In this document: piece after piece, positions 1-6,363 of the stretch | Position numbering within the stretch: the stretch's first letter is position 1 | How the letters are laid out: each line of letters opens with the position of its first letter | Assembly: GCA_017615955.1 (NCBI GenBank) | Contig: JAFZZD010000540.1 | Coordinates: 1-8,296, forward strand | Length of the DNA stretch: 8,296 bases | Reading direction: 5' to 3' | Source: Victivallales bacterium | GTDB lineage: Bacteria > Verrucomicrobiota > Lentisphaeria > Oligosphaerales > Oligosphaeraceae | Program-made: the position numbers and the translations under genes | Notes under the pieces: model-generated | Databases searched by the model: none | What the model was told of the DNA's origin: nothing | What the model saw: the letters and a program-made list of their open reading frames with translations, nothing else

Positions 1-73
1 AGGAAATCCTACGTCCTGATGCGCGGCCAATGGCCGCGCACATACCTACCCTCTTGGGGAACAGAGCCAAATG
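1..73. other. Unassigned window-edge fragment with a perfect hairpin
   Basis: Positions 20-28 and 32-40 form a perfect 9-bp inverted repeat (TGCGCGGCC / GGCCGCGCA) around a 3-base loop. No T-run follows on either strand, so it does not look like an intrinsic terminator. Two partial-gene readings are possible and neither can be confirmed. One is a plus-strand gene tail in frame 3 ending at TGA 72-74 (last residues PTLLGNRAK). The other is a minus-strand gene starting at ATG 43-41, preceded by GAGGG at a 5-base spacing and reading MCAAIGRASGRRIS to the window edge. It could also be the end of a structured RNA. I do not recognise it. Confidence 0.2.
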
Positions 74-103
74 AAAAAGACCCGCGACTTCATGTCGCGG
101 GTC
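74..103 (-). terminator. Intrinsic terminator after the small secreted-protein gene
   Basis: A perfect 10-bp stem, GACCCGCGAC (79-88) with GTCGCGGGTC (94-103), closes a 5-base loop. Read on the minus strand it is followed at once by five T residues (78-74). It begins 15 bases after the TGA of the minus-strand gene ending at 119. On the plus strand the hairpin is followed by a T-poor stretch, so it probably acts in the minus direction only. It marks the end of the transcript. Confidence 0.88.
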
Positions 104-118
104 GGATGTTGATTTCAA

Positions 119-538
119 TCAACGGCGGGGTCCACCGCCAGGACCACCATGTTGCCTATCCCTATGGTACTCGGGAGCCGGCTTGGGAGAGGCTGGCCTT
201 CGGGGCTGCGGTGGCGGTGCTGGCCTTGTGTAACGTGGTTCTGGCCTGGTGTAGTAACGTGGAGGCAATGGCTCAACAATTACTGGAGCAGGCTGGGGTG
301 CGACGTAAACTGCTGTCGGCTGCGGTGTGACCACAACTGGCTGCTCGACCACAACTGGCTGCTCGACCACGACTGGTCTTGGCGCAACCACGTCAACCAC
401 ATGAGCAACCGTGTTGATCACATCCAATGCCAATCCAATGCCACCACCGCCATGGTGATGATGATGCGGACCTGCAAATGTTACATTTGCTGTGAGAACT
501 GTTGCGAAAATCGCGATGATGTAAAGCTTCTTGTTCAT
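119..538 (-). CDS. Small exported proline/valine-rich protein with a penta-histidine run
   Basis: This is a 139-aa protein with no family I can name. Residues 1-22 are a Sec-type signal peptide (MNKKLYIIAIFATVLTANVTFA), so the mature chain is exported. The mature N terminus is PHHHHHGGGG (24-33), a potential metal-binding tract. A short hydrophobic stretch (34-51) follows, then VVVEQP repeats (56-70) and a low-complexity tail rich in Pro, Arg and Tyr ending GGPGGGPRR. Start choice: an ATG 22 codons upstream (604) lacks a ribosome site and would put a charged stretch before the signal peptide. The ATG at 538 has GGAGG five bases upstream. The gene lies 152 bp past the corC-like stop and ends at a strong terminator, so it may be its own unit or the operon tail. 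The composition recalls PXPV-repeat envelope or cell-surface proteins, but that is only resemblance. Expression is supported by the signal peptide, ribosome site and terminator together. Confidence 0.8.
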   Translation of the reverse strand: MNKKLYIIAIFATVLTANVTFAGPHHHHHGGGGIGLALDVINTVAHVVDVVAPRPVVVEQPVVVEQPVVVTPQPTAVYVAPQPAPVIVEPLPPRYYTRPEPRYTRPAPPPQPRRPASPKPAPEYHRDRQHGGPGGGPRR

Positions 539-690
539 GGTAACCTCCGTGCTTTTTATTTGTCTTTCAGGTTTCTTTCTCTTGCCATTTCCTGGCCTTT
601 GCACATAATACGCACGTTTGTCGATTTTATTGTATCATTTGTTTTAAAAAAATGTTTTAAATGCAAATTTTATTTCGGCAGGGCATGGAA
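539..690 (-). promoter_or_regulatory. AT-rich leader, possible weak promoter of the small gene
   Basis: This gap between the corC-like stop (691) and the small gene holds an AT-rich core (about 605-675). A -10-like TACAAT lies at 634-629 and a TATTAT at 610-605, both on the minus strand, but neither has a convincing -35 at 16-18 bp. A 9-bp direct repeat, TTTAAAACA, occurs twice on the minus strand (661-653 and 648-640), 13 bp apart. I see no GC-rich terminator hairpin after the corC-like gene, so readthrough from the upstream operon is possible. Confidence 0.3.
544..548 (-). promoter_or_regulatory. Shine-Dalgarno site that fixes the start at 538
   Basis: GGAGG sits five bases before the ATG at 538 on the minus strand. 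This decides the start codon in favour of the signal-peptide methionine over the upstream in-frame ATG at 604. Confidence 0.85.
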
Positions 691-1986
691 TCAATCTGTT
701 TTATCGTCGCTCACTGTCTCAAGATGCGAAAGCTGTACCTCAATTGCACGGCGGCTGTTGGCCTTGCTGACCAACGCCACCAATTCAGGGGTCTCAATGC
801 TTTCGTCCTGGGCTGGGATATGGCCTGCCATGTATGAGAGGTAGCCACCGATGGTGTCATACTCCTCATCCTCAGGTATTTCAACACCCATGACCTTGTT
901 GACTATGCCCACAGGCGTCTTGGCATCGCATTGCCACACACCTTGCCTGATTTCCTGAAGCGCATCCTCGCCTTCAGCATAGTCATATTCATCCTGAATG
1001 TCCCCCACAAGAGTTTCCAGCACATCCTCAAAGGTGACTATTCCCGCTGTGCCGCCATATTCATCAACCACTATGGCCAGATGTATCTTGCTCTGGCGGA
1101 ATTCCTCCAGCAAATCGCCAATGTTCTTTGACACGGGTATGACAATCAGCTTCTTCCTTACAAAGGAATCAAAGACAGACAGCTTCCTTTCATCCAGCAA
1201 ATCCTTTGAATATACAATGCCAATGATATTGTCGATGGTTCCAGCATATACTGGAATCCTGCTATGCCCGGACTGTATGATGGTTCTTCTGACCTCGTTC
1301 ACGAAGTCCTCGAGCGCCATGTCCTCCCTGTATTCAACGCTGATCACGTCCACTCTGGGTGTCATGATCTTGCGGACGCTAAGTTCATCCAGCTCCAGCG
1401 CCCCGCGAATCATGCGCTTTTCGTCCTCCTCCAAAGCTTGCATTGCTGTGCTGTCCTTGCCATCTTCGCTTTCCACCAGCGATAGAATTTCATCCTCGAC
1501 GCTGGGTTCTGTTTCGCCGTCATCATTAATCTGCCGTTTGGCATCCAGACGTCTTTGCATTGCGCGATAAGGCATGGTCAGGGGAAACAGAATGAAGTAC
1601 GCTGCCTTCAGCAATGGGACAAAAATCATAAGCATCCGCACGGATGCCCTAGGCGTCAACGCGCTCATTGAAAGTTCAAGACCGCCATAGAATACGCCCG
1701 CCAGCAATGGAGGCAGCCATGCATATCCCGCATGCCCTTGCACACCCCATTTCACATTGCAATATGCAGCCACAACGAGAAAACCTATAACCACAAGACG
1801 CGCTGCAAATATGTACCCATCCTGCAAGGGAAACATCCTGTCAAGGCCTTCTATGGGATGCTCTGACTCCTCCAGGAACTTTATGGTACCGCCACTAAGC
1901 CTGCCAATCTGGTGGCATATCACTGCAAACAACGCCGCAAAAAAAGAGCAAACGCAGAAGCAAGCTAGCGATATGACAGGTGTCAT
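691..1986 (-). CDS. CorC/HlyC-family membrane protein with CNNM-like N terminus and CBS pair
   Basis: This is a 431-aa integral membrane protein. Hydrophobic segments lie at about 5-28, 58-76, 88-108 and 117-139, matching a CNNM/DUF21 transporter region. A charged cytoplasmic linker (145-190) follows. CBS 1 starts near 201 with the hallmark ELSVRKIMTPR (MTP at 208-210) and runs to about 265. CBS 2 (about 280-330) contains DEYGGTAGIVTFEDVLE (308-324). The C-terminal CorC_HlyC domain is at about 340-423, with GYLSYMAGHIP near its end. Family members are linked to Mg2+/Co2+ efflux or homeostasis and were historically called hemolysins C. The CBS pair probably senses an adenine nucleotide. The substrate here is unknown. 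The gene overlaps ybeY by 4 bp (ATGA), and GGAGGG (2001-1996) inside the ybeY end gives a ribosome site 9 bases before the ATG, so translation is probably coupled. Domain assignment is firm, function less so. Confidence 0.93.
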   Translation of the reverse strand: MTPVISLACFCVCSFFAALFAVICHQIGRLSGGTIKFLEESEHPIEGLDRMFPLQDGYIFAARLVVIGFLVVAAYCNVKWGVQGHAGYAWLPPLLAGVFYGGLELSMSALTPRASVRMLMIFVPLLKAAYFILFPLTMPYRAMQRRLDAKRQINDDGETEPSVEDEILSLVESEDGKDSTAMQALEEDEKRMIRGALELDELSVRKIMTPRVDVISVEYREDMALEDFVNEVRRTIIQSGHSRIPVYAGTIDNIIGIVYSKDLLDERKLSVFDSFVRKKLIVIPVSKNIGDLLEEFRQSKIHLAIVVDEYGGTAGIVTFEDVLETLVGDIQDEYDYAEGEDALQEIRQGVWQCDAKTPVGIVNKVMGVEIPEDEEYDTIGGYLSYMAGHIPAQDESIETPELVALVSKANSRRAIEVQLSHLETVSDDKTD

Positions 1987-2450
1987 AATATGAATCCCTC
2001 CAGGCTATGGCGCAGTTTCAATGCCTCCATGACCCTGGTCTCCGCCGCACGCATGGACTTACGCGCCTCGTCGTCAAGGTCATCTTCACCCGCAAGATGC
2101 AGCATCCCGTGCACCATGTAAAGCACCAGTTCGTATGAAGGTGTGGTGCCAAACTTCCTTGAAAATTCAAAGGCGACCTCTGGACACACATATATTTCAG
2201 CGGCAGCCTCGTCTTCAAACAGTTGTTCCTGCTCTCGCAAATCGAATGTCAGCACATCAGTCGCACCCTCGTGCTTGAGAAAATCCCAGTTCATGGACTG
2301 CATGGTCGCCTTGGAGGTCACTACGACATTCAGCATCCCCTTGCAGGCACCAAGCCCCGCAAGCTCCTGGGCATAAGTCAATATCCGCTTCAGGCGTTCC
2401 CTGCAATGCAGGGGATAGGAACCTCTTTCCTTGGAAAGCCTTATCTTCAT
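1983..2450 (-). CDS. ybeY: Endoribonuclease / rRNA maturation factor YbeY
   Basis: This 155-aa protein is the usual size for YbeY, a metal-dependent single-strand endoribonuclease acting in 16S rRNA 3'-end maturation and ribosome quality control. Diagnostic motifs are MNWDFLKHEGATDVLTFD (53-70), matching the family's N-x-x-(Y/F)...TDVLSF block, and HGMLHLAGEDD (114-124), matching the metal site H-G-x-L-H-x-x-G-x-D-H. H114 and H118 are kept. The third histidine is Asp at 124, and the usual Arg after Tyr/Phe is Leu58. I recall similar substitutions in Bacteroidetes-type YbeY, so loss of activity should not be assumed. The start overlaps the preceding HD gene's stop by 4 bp (ATGA), and the stop overlaps the next gene likewise. 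A weak AGGA (2466-2463) lies upstream. Its position between a 7TM-HD phosphodiesterase and a CBS/CorC gene matches the common bacterial cluster and supports the call. Confidence 0.95.
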   Translation of the reverse strand: MKIRLSKERGSYPLHCRERLKRILTYAQELAGLGACKGMLNVVVTSKATMQSMNWDFLKHEGATDVLTFDLREQEQLFEDEAAAEIYVCPEVAFEFSRKFGTTPSYELVLYMVHGMLHLAGEDDLDDEARKSMRAAETRVMEALKLRHSLEGFIL

Positions 2451-4420
2451 TTTGATTGCTCTTCCTGTTTTGCCTGGCTGTTGCTTTCCTTGAACAAAAG
2501 GGTGCTGCTCTCAGGGTATTCCGGCCTGACATGATAAATTACGCAAAGTGATTCCACCATGGCATCTATTATCTTGTGCAGACTCGATATTGGCATCTTC
2601 GCTTCGTCAAACTGCCCCGACTGGAATTTCCACATCACAAGGGAGCTTACTTTCTCCCGTATCAATGCAGAGGTTACACTGGGCCATTTACGCACGGAGG
2701 CACGAACTGCGGCCTCGCATACATCAGCTATCGATACAAGCACCACTTCAATCCTGCGAGGCAAGGGACCTGGATAAGAGAACTGCGCCATGTTCGGCTT
2801 GGGTTCACCAGCCTCCTCCGCCTGATGCATGGCCTGGTCCGCAAAGAACGCCATTATGCTTGTACCATGATGCTGCGCTATCGCTTCCTTGACCTCGTGC
2901 GGCAAATGAGCCTTCGCCGCAAGTTCAAGTCCATAGCGCACATGCTGACGAAGTATATTGGCACTTTCAATAGGTGTCATCTCATCATGGGGATTCACCT
3001 CGTCATTAAGCAGATTCTCCGCAAACATCTTCGGATTGCACAGTTTTCCAATATCATGGAAGTAGGCACAGGTCTCAGTAAGGCGTGAGTTGGCGCCTAT
3101 TGCACGCGCAGCATCCGATGCAAGACGCGCCACTGAAAGACTGTGCTCGTAGGTGCCTGGAGCCTGTTTCAACAACCTCTCCAAAATAGGATGGTCACGG
3201 TTGTTCAGTTCATTCAAAGTGAAAACTGTAGTGACATTGAACACCAGCTCGCATACTGGTGGCAATAAAAGCATTCCAAGAATGACAACTAGTGCATTCA
3301 ATAGCAAAAGCATCGGCATTGTCAGCCAAAACAGCCCAAATGGAGGATTGAAGGCCCAAGCCAGGTTGTTTTCCCAGGTGAAAAGCACAGTCATTGCAAA
3401 GGAACTCAAAATCAGATATATCCCGCCCAGAAGGAAGCGCAGCCTGCTGTGCACATTCTGGAAAGAAATGATTGTAATCAGGGAGCAGACCAGGGAATGA
3501 AGGAAGAATTGGAACTGGTAGGCGCCTCCCCAAATGACGGGTCCCAGCAGCGAAAGGCACATCGCCCCGCAAATGCCAGTACGGCGCCCTAGCATGTTTG
3601 ACATTAGACTGGGCACCAGCGCGGCAGGGAATATGATTATGGCAAAGAACGCAGGCCAATTTTCAAACAGGCTTGCAATGAAGTTGCTAAGCACCAGAAG
3701 TCCCACATGGAGGAAAAGCAGCAGAAGAACCAGCCACTGCTTGTGCACTGTGTCGTAGAAATCCTCCCTCAAAAAATAAATGGAATAACCGAAGAAAAGA
3801 AGAACCAATGTGGACAGTATCGCAACGCATATCAGCCGCATGGTGCCCCAATGAACCGCCTCCTCCTGCGTAAAATATTCCTGATATGCGAGCAGTTTGT
3901 AAAATGCGGGACTGAAAATGCGCTTGTTGTCGGAAACTGTTTCAAACAGAACCTCTCCAGTGCGCACTATCGGCTCGTCAACCTCCACATGGAAGAGGTT
4001 GCCAGTCTGATGCTTATCAGAAAAATTTCCTTTTGAGCGCCCGCAGACATATATGTTTGGGAGACAGTCTCCCCAATAGTTTTCAGTCTCCCCAATGTCA
4101 GGCGATTCAGGCGAATCCCCGCCTGCATCCGTACTGCGCTCCGCCTTGTCCTTCTTCTCAACAACGTAAGAGAAACTTTGCTCTGCAAAAATATCTCCAT
4201 CCGCCCTGAATGAGCTTCTTGTATCGCGACTGGCTATTGCCTTGACGTCATTTCCAACCCAGTTTGGAAGCCTTCCGTCACTGCTGTGAAAAGACAGCAT
4301 CAATACAAAGGCGCTTATGCAAAATCCCCACGCCAGCAGAAACACCACTAACGAAAGTAGCCAGTCCCTGCCAGTGCCGCCCTCCGAAGATGACGATGAA
4401 GCTGATTTGCTTTCTGACAT
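2447..4420 (-). CDS. pgpH: 7TM receptor-type HD phosphodiesterase, PgpH-like (probable c-di-AMP hydrolase)
   Basis: This 657-aa membrane protein has a serine-rich cytoplasmic N terminus and one membrane helix (about 20-43). An extracytoplasmic region (about 45-190) follows, then seven hydrophobic helices at roughly 192-216, 229-250, 256-272, 282-298, 303-320, 328-347 and 363-388. The cytoplasmic HD domain spans about 410-625. Its expected metal and catalytic residues are present: H425 in GTYEHS, H455-D456 in YFHDIGKL, H493 in QHVRYGLEL, H517-H518 in QHHGT, and D566 in SIADVCEAAVR. The SYPGPLP and SGQFDE motifs also fit the family. Listeria PgpH and Bacillus relatives hydrolyse cyclic di-AMP; that activity here is inferred from family. 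The ectodomain seems short compared with typical members of about 700 aa or more. The gene starts 27 bp after fabF, with no recognisable Shine-Dalgarno before the ATG at 4420, and overlaps ybeY by 4 bp. It is probably co-transcribed from fabF onward. phoH, often next to it, is absent here. Confidence 0.93.
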   Translation of the reverse strand: MSESKSASSSSSEGGTGRDWLLSLVVFLLAWGFCISAFVLMLSFHSSDGRLPNWVGNDVKAIASRDTRSSFRADGDIFAEQSFSYVVEKKDKAERSTDAGGDSPESPDIGETENYWGDCLPNIYVCGRSKGNFSDKHQTGNLFHVEVDEPIVRTGEVLFETVSDNKRIFSPAFYKLLAYQEYFTQEEAVHWGTMRLICVAILSTLVLLFFGYSIYFLREDFYDTVHKQWLVLLLLFLHVGLLVLSNFIASLFENWPAFFAIIIFPAALVPSLMSNMLGRRTGICGAMCLSLLGPVIWGGAYQFQFFLHSLVCSLITIISFQNVHSRLRFLLGGIYLILSSFAMTVLFTWENNLAWAFNPPFGLFWLTMPMLLLLNALVVILGMLLLPPVCELVFNVTTVFTLNELNNRDHPILERLLKQAPGTYEHSLSVARLASDAARAIGANSRLTETCAYFHDIGKLCNPKMFAENLLNDEVNPHDEMTPIESANILRQHVRYGLELAAKAHLPHEVKEAIAQHHGTSIMAFFADQAMHQAEEAGEPKPNMAQFSYPGPLPRRIEVVLVSIADVCEAAVRASVRKWPSVTSALIREKVSSLVMWKFQSGQFDEAKMPISSLHKIIDAMVESLCVIYHVRPEYPESSTLLFKESNSQAKQEEQSK

Positions 4421-4447
4421 AAATAATGGACAAATATCGGCCAGTGA

Positions 4448-5689
4448 TTATGGTTGCTTGAAAAGCACAGCGGCATTATGCCCGCCAAAACCAAAGCTCA
4501 AGTTGAGCGCCAGCGGCACGGCCATTTCACGAGCCTGGTTGGGAACATAATCCAAATCACAGTCAGGATCAGGCGTGACTTGATTGATTGTGGGCGGAAC
4601 ACAGCCGTTCTGAATGGCAGAGACACACACCACTGATTCAAAACCGCCAGCGGCCCCCAGCATGTGCCCAGTCATTGACTTGGTGCTGCTGATGGCAATC
4701 TTCCTGGCATGCTCGCCCAACGCCTTCTTCAGGGCCATTGTCTCGCAACGGTCGTTAAGCGGCGTCGAGGTGCCATGTGCATTGACGTAGGCAAGCTGCT
4801 CCACTGGCAGCCTCGCGCAGTTGAAGGCATTGACTATGGCACGCGATGAACAAAGGGCATCCTCACGGGGCGCAGTAATGTGGTGCGCATCGCAGGAAAG
4901 ACCATATCCAACCACCAGTGCCAGTATGTTCGCCCCTCTCTTCTTCGCACGCTCATATTCCTCCAGCACCAATATGCCGGCGCCTTCCGCCGGCACAAAG
5001 CCATCGCGTTCCTTGTCAAATGGACGGCTTGCCTCCTGCGGCGCATCATTGCGCTCGGAAAGAGCGTGCATGGACGAAAATGCGGCCTGCCCAAGCTCTA
5101 CCACGCCAGCTTCCGCACCGCCGCATAGCATAATGTCCGCATCTCCCCTGCGTATCATCCAATATGCCTCTCCCACGGAATGCAATGCCGAGGCGCATGC
5201 GCTGACTATGCCATAGTTGGGACCCTGCATATTGTAGTGAATGGCAAGCTGCCCACTTGCCATGTCGGAAATCATCATGGGCACCAGCATCGGTGAAACC
5301 CGGTCCAATCCCTTCGTGCGCATTATCACAGCCTGTTCGGTAATTGTGCCAAGCCCACCTATTCCGGATGACACAAGAACACCGCTGCGTTCAGGCTCAT
5401 AGTTGCCCTCCTCAAGCCCTGACGAGGCCATGGCCTCCTGGGCTGCCACCAGGGCAAAGTGGCAGAATGCATCCATGCGCCTGATTTCCTTGGGTGAAAT
5501 ATGCTCATCCAATGCCAGATTGTGAACCTCGCCGGCAATCCTGCAACGACAGTTCGATGCATCGAACTTGGTTATGGGACCTATGCCGCTCTTGCCGGCA
5601 AGAAGATTCTTCCAATTTTCAGGCACGTTGTTACCGACAGGGGAAACCGCACCCATTCCAGTCACTGCAACTATTCTTTCCTCTGACAT
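4448..5689 (-). CDS. fabF: 3-oxoacyl-[acyl-carrier-protein] synthase II, FabF
   Basis: This 413-aa protein is the standard FabF length. It catalyses the condensation of malonyl-ACP with acyl-ACP in type II fatty acid elongation, in the cytoplasm. The thiolase-fold catalytic set is complete: C165 in GIVSACASALH, H305 in VNAHGTSTPLND, K337 and H342 in SSTKSMTGHMLGAAGG. The N terminus MSEERIVAVTGMGAVSPVG and the C-terminal NLSFGFGGHNAAVLF are also typical. Start choice: the reading frame stays open to an ATG at 5797, adding 36 residues with no FabF counterpart. The ATG at 5689 begins exactly at the family N terminus and has GAGGTGG (5699-5693) upstream. acpP lies 205 bp upstream on the same strand, behind a probable terminator and an operator-like array, so fabF may be regulated separately from acpP. 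It is the first gene of the run fabF-pgpH-ybeY-corC. FabB is less likely, given the length and motif context. Confidence 0.96.
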   Translation of the reverse strand: MSEERIVAVTGMGAVSPVGNNVPENWKNLLAGKSGIGPITKFDASNCRCRIAGEVHNLALDEHISPKEIRRMDAFCHFALVAAQEAMASSGLEEGNYEPERSGVLVSSGIGGLGTITEQAVIMRTKGLDRVSPMLVPMMISDMASGQLAIHYNMQGPNYGIVSACASALHSVGEAYWMIRRGDADIMLCGGAEAGVVELGQAAFSSMHALSERNDAPQEASRPFDKERDGFVPAEGAGILVLEEYERAKKRGANILALVVGYGLSCDAHHITAPREDALCSSRAIVNAFNCARLPVEQLAYVNAHGTSTPLNDRCETMALKKALGEHARKIAISSTKSMTGHMLGAAGGFESVVCVSAIQNGCVPPTINQVTPDPDCDLDYVPNQAREMAVPLALNLSFGFGGHNAAVLFKQP

Positions 5690-5692
5690 AAT

Positions 5693-5699
5693 CCACCTC
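5693..5699 (-). promoter_or_regulatory. Shine-Dalgarno site that fixes the fabF start
   Basis: GAGGTGG lies just upstream of the ATG at 5689 (six bases between GAGG and ATG). It supports the 413-aa FabF start over the open-frame extension to 5797, which would run through the operator-like repeats. A -10-like TATATT at 5708-5703 is also present, but it would put the transcript start inside this ribosome site, so I do not call it as the promoter. Confidence 0.8.
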
Positions 5700-5757
5700 A
5701 AAAATATAACAAACGCTTCCTTGGCTAAATGGCGGAAATGCGCCGCAAGGAGTGCAT

Positions 5758-5814
5758 CGCAAAGGTCACATATTAACGCAAAGGTCACTTTTCCCATAAA
5801 TGGGCAGTGACCTT
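5758..5814 (-). promoter_or_regulatory. Operator-like array of AAGGTCAC repeats upstream of fabF
   Basis: CGCAAAGGTCAC occurs twice in direct orientation (5758-5769 and 5777-5788), a start-to-start distance of 19 bp. A third, inverted copy AGTGACCTT lies at 5806-5814. The second and third copies form a 9-bp inverted repeat (5781-5789 with 5806-5814). Inside it is a second 5-bp inverted repeat, CCCAT (5793-5797) with ATGGG (5800-5804), so the whole can also fold as a hairpin. No T-run follows on the minus strand. A -10-like TAATAT (5775-5770, minus) lies between the two direct copies, but no good -35 is seen. The likely role is binding of a transcription factor controlling the fabF operon; an RNA leader hairpin is the alternative. 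The regulator is unknown. Confidence 0.55.
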
Positions 5815-5819
5815 AATAT

Positions 5820-5853
5820 AAAAAAACATTGGCCGACCTGCAACATCGGCAGG
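5820..5853 (-). terminator. Probable intrinsic terminator after acpP
   Basis: About 42 bases past the acpP stop, GCCGA (5832-5836) pairs with TCGGC (5846-5850). An overlapping alternative stem is CCTGC (5837-5841) with GCAGG (5849-5853). On the minus strand a run of seven T residues (5826-5820) follows within a few bases. The stem is short (5 bp), so termination may be partial. The position agrees with acpP being transcribed at a higher level than fabF. Confidence 0.5.
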
Positions 5854-5894
5854 AAACCAGTGCAAAAACTTCAATTTTAGTGAATCACAGGCTA

Positions 5895-6146
5895 TTATTG
5901 TGCCTCACCCTTCTGGATCTTCGCCTCCACATAGTCAATCGCATCGCCGACTGTGGTAAGCAATTCCGCCTCGTCATCCTTGATCTTCGTGCCAAATTCG
6001 TCCTCAAGAGCCATAATGAGCTCCACAATGTCCAATGAATCCGCACTCAAATCCTCAATGAACTTGTCAGTACGCTTTATCTTGCTCTCCTGTTTGCCGA
6101 GCTGCTGCGCGATAATGCGGATAACACGTGCCTCATTGTCTGTCAT
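5895..6146 (-). CDS. acpP: Acyl carrier protein
   Basis: This 83-aa acidic protein carries growing acyl chains on a 4'-phosphopantetheine arm for type II fatty acid synthesis. The attachment site is S37 in the EDLSADSLDIVEL motif. The remainder has the expected helical layout: an N-terminal helix with VIRIIAQQLGK, a helix II region LIMALEDEFGTKI, and a C-terminal helix with TTVGDAIDYVEAKI. Start choice: the frame is open to an ATG at 6182, but that adds 12 residues (beginning MLEMEFNF) atypical of ACP. The ATG at 6146 has GGAGAGGA (6158-6151) just upstream and gives the normal length. The gene appears to have its own promoter (6283-6256) and a terminator. FabF, its partner enzyme, is the next gene downstream. 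Nearby fatty acid synthesis genes such as fabG and fabD are not in the window. Confidence 0.96.
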   Translation of the reverse strand: MTDNEARVIRIIAQQLGKQESKIKRTDKFIEDLSADSLDIVELIMALEDEFGTKIKDDEAELLTTVGDAIDYVEAKIQKGEAQ

Positions 6147-6150
6147 TTCT

Positions 6151-6158
6151 TCCTCTCC
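6151..6158 (-). promoter_or_regulatory. Shine-Dalgarno site that fixes the acpP start
   Basis: On the minus strand GGAGAGGA offers both GGAG (8-base spacing) and AGGA (4-base spacing) before the ATG at 6146. It chooses the 83-aa ACP over the longer open frame from 6182. Confidence 0.85.
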
Positions 6159-6255
6159 AAAGTTAAATTCCATTTCCAGCAATATTCCAGCACCTGCCTC
6201 CTGTAGTCAGGTAAATATCTGGAACAAAGCCGTATATAACAAAAATTTCGTGCAC

Positions 6256-6283
6256 AATATACTGCCACAACCTAATATTTCAA
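6256..6283 (-). promoter_or_regulatory. acpP: Candidate sigma-70-type promoter of acpP
   Basis: On the minus strand a -35-like TTGAAA (6283-6278) and a -10-like TATATT (6261-6256) are separated by 16 bp. A transcript would start near 6249, giving a leader of about 100 nt before the acpP ATG. It is the best promoter match in the 6147-6561 gap and lies just downstream, in the minus direction, of the inverted-repeat element. Confidence 0.5.
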
Positions 6284-6363
6284 GTCAGTTCCTACAAAAC
6301 TGTTGTTTTCGCATCCCCGCAAGCGTAATGGGCATTCCCCAATTTTTCCATGCGCCGATGGCA

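Noticed and set aside
20..40. Terminator reading of the GC-rich hairpin at the window edge
   Set aside because: It is a perfect stem, but no T-run follows on either strand, and the nearby hairpin at 79-103 already serves as terminator.
539..604. 22-residue extension of the small secreted protein
   Set aside because: The upstream ATG has no ribosome site, and the extra charged residues would precede an otherwise standard signal peptide.
640..661. Terminator for the corC-like gene from the TTTAAAACA repeats
   Set aside because: Only AT pairs could form the stem and the copies are direct, not inverted, so no stable hairpin results.
998..1570. 190-codon plus-strand open frame opposite the corC-like gene
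   Set aside because: Its Ser-rich translation is what antisense reading of an acidic protein gene gives. The opposite strand has intact CBS and CorC_HlyC domains.
2576..3088. 170-codon plus-strand open frame
   Set aside because: It is antisense to the HD domain of the phosphodiesterase gene, with no domain or ribosome-site support.
5690..5797. 36-residue N-terminal extension of FabF
   Set aside because: It has no ribosome site at the upstream ATG and no FabF counterpart, and it would run through the operator-like repeats. The ATG at 5689 has GAGGTGG upstream and gives the canonical length.
5781..5814. Terminator reading of the AAGGTCAC hairpin
   Set aside because: The stem has an internal loop and no T-run follows on the minus strand. 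The extra direct copy at 5758-5769 is better explained by protein binding.
6147..6182. 12-residue N-terminal extension of ACP
   Set aside because: The ATG at 6146 has a clear Shine-Dalgarno site, which the longer frame would have to translate through, and gives the normal ACP length.
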